42,163 bases of DNA from NCBI GenBank assembly GCA_903888625.1, contig CAISUD010000045.1, forward strand, positions 1 through 42,163, written 5' to 3'. This document shows, piece after piece, positions 18,446-26,300 of the stretch. Below the pieces are notes generated by a model. It searched no databases and was not told the origin of the DNA. It saw only the letters and a program-made list of their open reading frames with translations. Both the position numbers and the translations under genes were made by a program. Every line of letters starts with the position of its first letter. Within the stretch, counting starts at the first letter, position 1. Source of the DNA: an uncultured bacterium. Its GTDB lineage: Bacteria; Patescibacteriota; Minisyncoccia; Phycocordibacterales; UBA9973.

Positions 18446-18568
18446 CACCTCACCCCCGACCCCTCTCCAGAGTACTGGAGAGGGGATAAATTTACTGGTT
18501 TATTTGTATGTATTGTATTTCCCCCCCCTCGCCAGTACTCTGGAGAGGGGGATTAAGGGGGTGAGGTG
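18446..18568. repeat. ~123-bp composite palindrome (CACCTCACCCCC ... GGGGGTGAGGTG), MITE/REP-like
   Basis: 12-bp perfect terminal inverted repeat with internal inverted copies of CCTCTCCAGAGTACTGGAGAGG; C8 run. Confidence 0.85.
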
Positions 18569-18590
18569 TATTTTGAAGTATCAAGCAACC

Positions 18591-18599
18591 TGTGGATAA
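18591..18599 (-). promoter_or_regulatory. Perfect single DnaA-box-like 9-mer (TTATCCACA)
   Basis: TGTGGATAA on the + strand. Confidence 0.35.
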
Positions 18600-18604
18600 C
18601 TTTC

Positions 18605-18635
18605 TTGACGTGCAGAGAGAGAGAGAGAGTATTAT
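18605..18635 (+). promoter_or_regulatory. Promoter with (AG)8 microsatellite spacer: TTGACG-19 nt-TATTAT
   Basis: TTGACG 18605-18610; (AG)8 18614-18629; TATTAT 18630-18635; ORF start at 18675. Confidence 0.55.
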
Positions 18636-18674
18636 TAGGGTATTAAAAATTAATCACGCCAATGGCGAAAATAT

Positions 18675-18947
18675 ATGGAAGGACCAAATAAAAGTACAAT
18701 TGAAGATGAAAGTGGAATGGAAAATTTTGAAAAATCAAAACTTTTTCAAAAATTAAAAGATGGAAGTACAAAAGAAATTAATCTAGCGGTTGATTTAAAT
18801 GGTAATGGTCTAAGTGTTTCTGGAGGAGAACTTGATCCAAATTGTATATCTGTGTGGGTAACAAATCTTTCTGGTAAAAAGTTATCTTCTTTGGAACAAA
18901 GAGCAATTATTGAAGCAATTAAAAAAGGAGGGCATCTTGATATCTAG
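18675..18947 (+). CDS. Small hypothetical protein (90 aa)
   Basis: Intact ORF, promoter upstream, hairpin downstream. Confidence 0.6.
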   Translation: MEGPNKSTIEDESGMENFEKSKLFQKLKDGSTKEINLAVDLNGNGLSVSGGELDPNCISVWVTNLSGKKLSSLEQRAIIEAIKKGGHLDI

Positions 18948-18969
18948 GCTAAAAATTTTTTTAAAATCT

Positions 18970-18998
18970 AAAAACACAGGATAGTCCTGTGTTTTTTT
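18970..18998. terminator. Terminator AAAAACACAGGATAGTCCTGTGTTTTTTT
   Basis: Strong stem with T-run between convergent genes. Confidence 0.85.
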
Positions 18999-21069
18999 AT
19001 ACCAACCCATAATCTATTGTTTTTCTTTCTAAATCAACCGTTTTAACTTTTATTTTTAAATTATCACCAAGTCGGTATTTTTTGTGTTTTTTCTGTCCGA
19101 CTAATTCCATTTTCTTTTCATTAAAAACATAAAAATCATCCGCTAAATCTCGAAGGCGAATTAGGCCTTCACACTTTGTTTCTTTTTCTTCTACATAGAT
19201 ACCCCAATCAGTCAGGCCGTTTATGATGCCAGTGAAAGTTTGTCCGATGCGGTGCGACATATATTCGACTTGTTTGTATTTAATAGAAGCTCGTTCTGCA
19301 TCGCTAGCCCTTTTTTCTTGATCGGAAGAAATTCTAGAAATTTTTTCATATTCTTCTAAGCGTTCTTTACCGATTTTTTTACCAGCTAAATAATCACTCA
19401 AAAAACGATGCACTAGTATATCTGGGTAACGTCGAATTGGGGAAGTGAAGTGAGTGTAATATTGAAAGGCCAAACCATAGTGACCAATATTTTTTGTAGA
19501 ATAGATTGCTTTGGCCATTGAACGGATTACAGCTTTATGGACTGTGTCTTTTTTATTTTCATCTAAAAGATTTTTTAAAATATTATTTATTTCATGAGCA
19601 GGGATAACACCATTTTGGAGAGATATTTTATAGCCGAGGCTACGCAAGAAAAAGGCTAGGTCTTCAGTTTTTTCTTTGCTTGGTAAATCGTGGACTCGAT
19701 AAACAAAAACCCCAGCATCCTTTTTTATGCCTTTAGAAATTACTTCAGCTACTTTTTTATTTGCTAGGAGCATAAATTCTTCAATCAATTTATTGGATTC
19801 ACCCCGTTCTTTTTTGATTACTTTAATTGGCGTACCTTTTCCATCAAGCACAAATTTTACTTCTTCTTGGTCAAGTGAAATAGCACCACTCGCAAATCTT
19901 TCCTTGGTCATTTTTTTGGCTAAATTATTTAAGATAGAAAGTTCGAGATGGAAAGGTGCATTAATTTTATTAATACTTTTTTCAGCTTCTTCATATGTAA
20001 ATCTTTTATCTGAATGAATGACAGTGCGTCCAAACCACTCACTTTTTACTTTGGCATTTTTGTCAATTACAAAAACTGCGCTCATAGTGAGTCTGTCTTT
20101 ATTTGGCACTAAACTGCATAAATCATTAGAAAGAGTTTCTGGCAACATTGGAATTGTTCGATCAACTAAATATACCGAGGTACCACGTTCTCGAGCCTCA
20201 TTGTCGAGGGCACTACCAACTTTTACATAATGTGAAACATCGGCAATATGTACGCCTATTTCGTAGAGTTCTTCTCCGCCTTGTGGAGGAGGGGTGCCCT
20301 TTAGGGCGGGGTGGTGATTTTTTGGATTACCACCTCCAACCTCCTCCTTGTTAAAGGAGGAGAGCTTTCTAAATGAAATTGCATCATCGAAATCTTTGGC
20401 ATCAGATGGGTCGATAGTGAAGGTAAGAGTCTGGCGAAAATCTCTTCTATTTTGATAATCTTTTTGTTGTATTCCATTTTCTTTTATTTTTTTTGCTTCA
20501 TTTTCTGTTTGACTAGCCAAATTTGAGTCGAATCCTTTTTCAATTGCTATAGCTTGCATCTCGACATCATTACTCCCAGGCTTGCCTAAAACTTTTAGAA
20601 CTTTTCCCTCTGGGGCCTTTTTGGGATCAGACCATGAAATTATTTTTACAAAAACTTTTTGACCAATTTTAGCACCACTCAACATTTTTTCCGGAATTAA
20701 AATATCGGTATACATTTTCGTATCATCTGGTTTGAGAAAAAAAATTTTGGACCCAGAGGTCTTGCCTCTTTGAAGAGGCAAGACCTCTAAATTTTTTTCC
20801 TCTTCTAGCACTCCCACAAAATTATTTTTGGCTCGAGAAATTATTTTTACTATTTCCCCAGTTAATCTTTTGTCTTTTTTGGCATGTAGTTTGACCTCGA
20901 CTGTGTCTCCATGTAAAGCAGTATTTAGGTCATGAAAATCTATTTCAATGTCATCCTCGTATCCTTCAATTTTTACATAACCTGTGCCTTTGGCTGAGAC
21001 TGAAATAATACCTTCAAGTTTTGGGGGCATTTTTTTAGATTCTTTCTTCATTCTTCTAATATACCACAA
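18997..21069 (-). CDS. rnr: Ribonuclease R / RNB-family exoribonuclease carrying two in-frame palindromic insertions
   Basis: TIDPSDAKDFDDAISF, GVHIADVSHYVKVGSALDNEARERGTSVYLVDRTIPMLPE, C-terminal S1 domain. Confidence 0.95.
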   Translation of the reverse strand: MWYIRRMKKESKKMPPKLEGIISVSAKGTGYVKIEGYEDDIEIDFHDLNTALHGDTVEVKLHAKKDKRLTGEIVKIISRAKNNFVGVLEEEKNLEVLPLQRGKTSGSKIFFLKPDDTKMYTDILIPEKMLSGAKIGQKVFVKIISWSDPKKAPEGKVLKVLGKPGSNDVEMQAIAIEKGFDSNLASQTENEAKKIKENGIQQKDYQNRRDFRQTLTFTIDPSDAKDFDDAISFRKLSSFNKEEVGGGNPKNHHPALKGTPPPQGGEELYEIGVHIADVSHYVKVGSALDNEARERGTSVYLVDRTIPMLPETLSNDLCSLVPNKDRLTMSAVFVIDKNAKVKSEWFGRTVIHSDKRFTYEEAEKSINKINAPFHLELSILNNLAKKMTKERFASGAISLDQEEVKFVLDGKGTPIKVIKKERGESNKLIEEFMLLANKKVAEVISKGIKKDAGVFVYRVHDLPSKEKTEDLAFFLRSLGYKISLQNGVIPAHEINNILKNLLDENKKDTVHKAVIRSMAKAIYSTKNIGHYGLAFQYYTHFTSPIRRYPDILVHRFLSDYLAGKKIGKERLEEYEKISRISSDQEKRASDAERASIKYKQVEYMSHRIGQTFTGIINGLTDWGIYVEEKETKCEGLIRLRDLADDFYVFNEKKMELVGQKKHKKYRLGDNLKIKVKTVDLERKTIDYGLV
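20272..20363. repeat. GGAGGAGGGGTGCCCTTTAGGGCGGGGTGGTG element inside rnr
   Basis: 39 bp (20284-20322) identical to 39886-39924; encodes SSFNKEEVGGGNPKNHHPALKGTPPPQGGEE in frame. Confidence 0.9.
20755..20788. repeat. Paired palindromic element in rnr: AGAGGTCTTGCCTCT-TTGA-AGAGGCAAGACCTCT
   Basis: Perfect 15/15 inverted repeat; same architecture and core as the pheT element. Confidence 0.88.
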
Positions 21070-21083
21070 AGATTGTGTTTTGT

Positions 21084-21117
21084 TTGCATTTTAAAGTGTT
21101 TGTGCTAATATAGAAAT
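21084..21117 (+). promoter_or_regulatory. rpsP promoter TTGCAT-16-TAATAT with leaderless start
   Basis: TTGCAT 21084-21089, TAATAT 21106-21111 preceded by TGC, ATG at 21118. Confidence 0.6.
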
Positions 21118-21426
21118 ATGTTAAAAATAAGATTACAAAGAATAGGCAGGAAGAACGACCCAGCATTTCGGGTAGTTTTAACTGACTCAAAAAATAGCAC
21201 CAAGAGTGGCAGATTTTTAGAAATAGTCGGTACTTATAATCCAAAAGCGGGGGAGACAAAATTTGAGACTGAAAGAATAAAATATTGGATGGGGAAAGGC
21301 GCCAAGCTTTCCGATACAATGCACAATTTTTTAGTGCATGAAAAAGTCATTGAAGGCAAGAAAAAGAATGTTTTGCCAAAAAAGAAACCTACCTTAAAGA
21401 GAAAAGAGTTGAAGGCTAAAAAATAA
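21118..21426 (+). CDS. rpsP: 30S ribosomal protein S16
   Basis: MLKIRLQRIGRKNDPAFRVVLTDSKNSTKSGRFLEIVGTYNPK. Confidence 0.96.
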   Translation: MLKIRLQRIGRKNDPAFRVVLTDSKNSTKSGRFLEIVGTYNPKAGETKFETERIKYWMGKGAKLSDTMHNFLVHEKVIEGKKKNVLPKKKPTLKRKELKAKK

Positions 21427-21499
21427 TCCTGTATAATAGAAAAGCAGTTGCTTTTAGTCGAAACACTGCACTCCATTAAAAATATTTATCTAAGAAACT

Positions 21500-21835
21500 A
21501 TGCAAGACGCTGACAAGATATTTCTAGAATACGTAGTCAAAGCTCTCGTTGATAATCCGAACGATGTTAAAATCGATCGTACTGTCGATGAAATGGGCGT
21601 GCTCATTAGTTTGACTGTTAATCCTGCCGACATGGGTAAAATCATTGGTCGCATGGGCAATACAGCTAAAGCTATCCGCACTCTTCTCCGAGTTATCGGG
21701 ATGAAGAATAATGCTCGTGTAAATCTAAAGATTAACGAACCAGAAGGAAGCGAAAGACCAGCAAGACCAGAAGGTTTTGCTCCAAGTTCAACAAAAACTG
21801 TTGACCAAGCAATGGAAGACTTAAAGGGAATCTAA
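21500..21835 (+). CDS. khpA: KH-domain RNA-binding protein KhpA-like
   Basis: VNPADMGKIIGRMGNTAKAIRTLLRV (GxxG KH motif); located after rpsP. Confidence 0.9.
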   Translation: MQDADKIFLEYVVKALVDNPNDVKIDRTVDEMGVLISLTVNPADMGKIIGRMGNTAKAIRTLLRVIGMKNNARVNLKINEPEGSERPARPEGFAPSSTKTVDQAMEDLKGI

Positions 21836-21844
21836 ATTGATAAA

Positions 21845-21886
21845 AATGAAAAACCACGCTATAGTAATATAGTGTGGTTTTTCATT
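21845..21886. terminator. Long hairpin directly before trmD (attenuator/terminator candidate)
   Basis: AATGAAAAACCACGCTATA-GTAA-TATAGTGTGGTTTTTCATT. Confidence 0.75.
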
Positions 21887-21888
21887 TT

Positions 21889-22632
21889 ATGCGTTTTCAT
21901 GTAATTACAATTTTCCCGGATATTTTTGATTCATATTTAAATGAGTCGATTTTAGGGCGGGCGATAAAGGAGAAGAAAGTTTCAGTCAAATTTTACAATC
22001 CTCGAGATTTTATTAAAGACAAGAAAGGAAATGGATATAGACCAGTTGATGACAAACCTTACGGTGGTGGTCCTGGCATGGTGATGCGAGCCGAGCCAAT
22101 TTTGAAGGCAGTAGAAAAAGCAATTTCGGTTGCTCAGAAATTTTCTTCATGTCCTCGGATCTCCTCGCGAGTACACTCGGCCAGACCATTCAGAAAACTT
22201 CCGAGCAACCTCGAAATAATCAATTTCGTACCCAGTGCTGAAAAATTTACAACTGCTTTTGCTAAAAAAGTTTCTAAAAAATATACTGACATAATTTTAA
22301 TTTGTGGACGCTATGAAGGGATTGATGCAAGGGTTGATAAAATTTTAAAAACAAAGCAACTTTCAATCGGGGATTATGTAGTGACTGGTGGGGAATTACC
22401 AGCTATGATTTTGATAGATTCCATTGCTCGTCAGATTCCTGGAGTGCTTGGTAAATACGAATCCTTAGAAGAAGAACGAATATCTTCTAGTGAAGTTTAT
22501 ACTCGTCCTGAAATTTTAAAATATCCCTTCGGCAAAGCTCAGGGTAAAACAAATAAAAGCTACAAGGTGCCAAAGGTTTTACTTTCCGGCAACCATGCTA
22601 AAATAAATGAATGGAAGGGAGGTTTGCACTAG
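21889..22632 (+). CDS. trmD: tRNA (guanine-N1)-methyltransferase with palindromic insertions; ORF track start 21874 lies in the hairpin, 21889 preferred
   Basis: MRFHVITIFPDIFDSYLNESILGRAI, YGGGPGMVMRAEPI, LICGRYEGIDARVD, IGDYVVTGGELPAMILID, VLLSGNHAKINEWK. Confidence 0.95.
   Translation: MRFHVITIFPDIFDSYLNESILGRAIKEKKVSVKFYNPRDFIKDKKGNGYRPVDDKPYGGGPGMVMRAEPILKAVEKAISVAQKFSSCPRISSRVHSARPFRKLPSNLEIINFVPSAEKFTTAFAKKVSKKYTDIILICGRYEGIDARVDKILKTKQLSIGDYVVTGGELPAMILIDSIARQIPGVLGKYESLEEERISSSEVYTRPEILKYPFGKAQGKTNKSYKVPKVLLSGNHAKINEWKGGLH
22124..22216. repeat. ~93-bp palindromic element inside trmD (TTTCG(AG)GTTGCTC... arms)
   Basis: Left TTTCGGTTGCTCAGAAATTTTC, right GAAAACTTCCGAGCAACCTCGAAA (2 mismatches plus a 2-nt bulge). 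Confidence 0.82.
22525..22547. repeat. CCCTTCGGCAAAGCTCAGGGTAA element inside trmD
   Basis: Matches the CCCTTCGACAGGCTCAGGGCAA repeat type found in dnaG; encodes PFGKAQGK. Confidence 0.75.
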
Positions 22633-22649
22633 GCAAGACCTAGTGCAAA
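22623..22649. repeat. Palindrome TTTGCACTAGGCAAGACCTAGTGCAAA overlapping the trmD stop codon
   Basis: Near-perfect hairpin with the GGYNTTGCC core (reverse complement); supplies the TAG stop. Confidence 0.85.
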
Positions 22650-22686
22650 TACATATATAAGCGATAGCGTAAATATGTAAATAAAA

Positions 22687-22721
22687 AAAATCACAAAAGT
22701 TTTTAGGCTTGTTGTGATTTT
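22687..22721. terminator. Terminator hairpin AAAATCACAA ... TTGTGATTTT
   Basis: 10-bp perfect stem between convergent genes. Confidence 0.6.
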
Positions 22722-23094
22722 AAGGGATTTTTTCGCTTGCTAATTTGTTAGCATCTCTTAACGTTTCTTTAAATGCCAACACAATTAATTTATTAAGCTT
22801 CCATTTATATAGACATAGTCTATATTTAAACGGAGTACGAGTTAAAATTTGAATATTATTTTTATCCAAATTTTGTACTTTTACACAAACATCAATTCGT
22901 TTATAACAAAAAAATAAATGTTTGAAACCGTAAACATAGAAATAAATTTCTATGCCTTCTTCTTTTTCTATAATTCCTTCATTAGAGAAACCTTTAATCA
23001 TTAGTTTCATCTTTATTAATAAATTAGAAAGAATTATATTTTTTAAATCTTTTGGGTTTAACCAAAGATTATAATATTCTGTTTTTGTTTTCAT
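22720..23094 (-). CDS. Hypothetical protein (124 aa)
   Basis: Intact ORF filling the trmD-rpoB interval; no recognised motif. Confidence 0.55.
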   Translation of the reverse strand: MKTKTEYYNLWLNPKDLKNIILSNLLIKMKLMIKGFSNEGIIEKEEGIEIYFYVYGFKHLFFCYKRIDVCVKVQNLDKNNIQILTRTPFKYRLCLYKWKLNKLIVLAFKETLRDANKLASEKIP

Positions 23095-23163
23095 AGTGCT
23101 GTTTTTTTTCTTGAGTATATCACAGGGCTACCAAATAGCGAGGAGGAGTATCCACATAGTTCC

Positions 23164-23337
23164 TTGACTTTGAATTTCGAATGTGTATACTATACTCACT
23201 GCTTGATTGAGTTTTGACTGAATGCCTATATATTATAAGGTTTTTAACTTAATCAAAATCTAAACAAATCTTAAGAAAAATGCTTCAAAAGAGTTTTATG
23301 AGCGTTTTCTTTTCGTTTTTTAGAAAAAACACTATTT
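23164..23337 (+). promoter_or_regulatory. rpoB promoter TTGACT-16-TATACT and ~140-nt leader with hairpins
   Basis: TTGACT 23164-23169, TATACT 23186-23191; stem TTGATTGAGTT 23203-23213 / AACTTAATCAA 23246-23256. Confidence 0.6.
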
Positions 23338-26300
23338 ATGCAAAATATAAATAAGCGTCCAAAGAAGTATTTTTCTCGTTATAAAAAGCCATTAATAAAA
23401 TTTCCTAATTTAATCGAAGCTCAAGTCAAATCTTTTAAATGGTTAGTCGAAGAAGGGATCAAAGAAGTTTTTAAAGAATTTTCTCCGATTTCAGATTATT
23501 CTGGAAAGAAATTTCAGCTTGATTTTACTTCTTTTACGCTCGGTGAACCAAAGAGTGATGAAAACGGGTCCAAAGTAGATAAACTTTCTTACCAGGGAGT
23601 TTTGAAAGCTAGAGTAAAATTGACTAATAAAATTTTGGGCACTGTCAAAGAGCAAGAAATTTTTATGTCTGAAATTCCATTGATGACAGCTCATGGAACT
23701 TTTATCATCAACGGAGTTGAAAGAGTCATCGTCCCTCAGCTTGCTAGATCCTTTGGAGTTTTCTTTACTGAATCCGAAAGCAAGGGTAAAAAATATTTTG
23801 GCGCAAAAATTATTCCAGCTCGCGGAGTTTGGATTGAAATCGAATCTGAATCCGATGGGGCTATTTATATTCGTATCGACAAGAAAAGAAAATTCCCAGC
23901 CGTCACTTTGCTAAGAGTAATGGGATACCATACCAATGAAATGATCGAAGAAGCTTTCAGAAAATATGCCAAAGAATTTTTAAATGGCCAGCCGGAAGCA
24001 AATCTAAATTGGGAAGAAACTTTGAAATCATGTTTTTCTAAGGATTCTGCAAAAACTATTGAAGATGCTTATGTTGAAATTTATAAACGTCTACGAGACG
24101 GAGATATGGCTACTGCTGAGAATGCAAAAGAATTTATCAATTCATTATTTACTACGGAAAGGTATGACATTTCTCCAGTTGGAAGATTCAGATTCAATGG
24201 CCGTTTCAACAAGCCTTCGGATGAGACAGAACTGGCTCGTCGAACAATTTCTAAAGAAGATTTGTTAACAGTTTTGATGAATATCATTCTTTTAAATAAT
24301 ACTCCAGGTGCTAAGGCTGATGATATTGATCATTTAGGACAAAGACGAGTTCGTTTTGTCGGTGAAATGCTTCAATATAAAATTCGTACTGGAATGATGC
24401 AAATCAAAAGAAATATTCAAGACCGAATGTCGACAATTGATGTCGATACTGCAATGCCGATTCATATTATTAATCAAAGGCCACTACAAGCCCGTATTAA
24501 AGAATTTTTCACCACCAACCAGCTTTCACAATTTATGGCGCAAGAAAATGTGTTGTACGAGATAGAGCATTTGCGTACTTTGTCGGCTCTTGGTCCTGGA
24601 GGTCTCACTCGAGAACGCGCGGGACTTGAAGTGCGGGATGTGCATCCTTCTCATTATGGCCGAATTTGCCCAATTCAAACTCCAGAAGGTCCAAACATTG
24701 GTCTTATTTTACACTTGGCAACATATGCTAAAATAAATGATTTTGGGATTATTGAAACTCCTTATATTAAAGTTAAGAACGGACAAATTACTGGAGAAAT
24801 TGTCTATTTAAATGCTCTTGAAGAAGAAAAATATAATATTGCTCATTCTGGAATCCCTTATGATGAAAATGGGAAAATTACTGAAGACAAAGTTGAAGCT
24901 AGAATGAAAACTAACCCAGGCATTATTAATAAAAATGAAATTGATTTTATTGATGTAGCTGCTAATCAAGCTTTTTCAATCGCCACATCAATGATTCCAT
25001 TTTTAGAACATGACGATGCCAATCGAGCACTCATGGGAAGTAGTATGCAGAAACAAGCTGTACCTTGTGTTTCTCCTGAGGCACCACTTGTTGCAACTGG
25101 AATGGAAGAAATGGCTTCAATAGATTCAGGCAGATTGGTTATAGCTTCCGAAGAAGGAGTTGTCAGTTATCTTGATGCGAAAAAAATAATAGTTAAAAAT
25201 AAAGAAGGGAAAGATAAAACTTATCCACTTGTAAACTTTTTGAGAAACAATAACTTTGCTGTTTTTCATCAACGTCCATCAGTGAATGTTGGCGATAAAA
25301 TTAAAAAAGGAGACATTTTAGCAGATACTTCAAGTACTGCCGGTGGACAAATAGCACTTGGACAAAATATTTTTGTTGCCTTTTTGTCTTGGTCTGGTCT
25401 AAACTACGAAGACGCTATTGTGATTTCAGAAAGATTAGTTAAAAATTCTAAATTTACTAGTGTCTATTTAGAAGAATTTATTTGTGTAGTTCGAGATACA
25501 AAACTTGGACCCGAAATAACCACTCGGGATATTCCAAATGTTGGAGAAATTAAATTAAAAGATTTAGATGAAGATGGAATTGTTCGAGTTGGAGCAGAAG
25601 TTAGAGAGAATGATATTTTAGTTGGTAAAATTACACCAAAAGGGGAGACCGAACTTACTCCAGAAGAAAGATTGCTTCGTTCTATTTTTGCTGAAAAAGC
25701 TCGAGATGTGAAAGATACTTCACTTCGAGTTGAACACGGAAAACGTGGAAGGATTGTTGGAGTAAAAATCTTTTCTCGAGATTTGGGACATTCTCTAGAA
25801 GCTGGAATTATTAAAAAAATTGTAATTGAAGTTGCTCAAATTAGAAATGTTTCAGTTGGAGATAAACTTTCTGGTAGACATGGAAATAAAGGTATTATTT
25901 CAACTGTTCTACCTGAAGAAGATATGCCATATACAAAGGATGGAATCCCAGTTGATATTGTTCTTTCACCACTTGGTGTGCCTTCTCGTATGAACTTGGG
26001 ACAAATATTAGAAATGCATCTTGGTATGGCTGCTAATACTTTGGGTTATCAAGCTATTACCCCTCCATTTTTAAGTACCAAGCATGATGAAATAAAAGAA
26101 GAATTAGTAAAAGCTGGATTGCCCGAAAATGGTAAAGTAAAACTTTTTGATGGACGAACAGGAGATTCTTTTGGGCAAGATATTGCTGTCGGTTATATGT
26201 ATATGTTGAAATTGCACCACATGGTAGAAGACAAGATTCACATGCGTTCAATCGGACCGTACTCTCTCATTACCCAACAACCACTTGGTGGTAAAGCTCA

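Noticed and set aside
18446-18568. Possible CRISPR array
   Set aside because: Inverted, nested palindromes rather than regularly spaced direct repeats; no cas genes in the window.
18591-18599. Replication origin signal from the DnaA box
   Set aside because: Only one box seen, no dnaA/dnaN or AT-rich DUE cluster; kept only as a weak regulatory note.
21056-21319. 87-aa minus-strand ORF over rpsP and its promoter
   Set aside because: Antisense to rpsP; protein looks like a random translation.
22650-22680. ACATATATAAGCGATAGCGTAAATATGT as another mobile palindrome
   Set aside because: Imperfect and single copy as far as I can see; may be part of the trmD 3' end structure.
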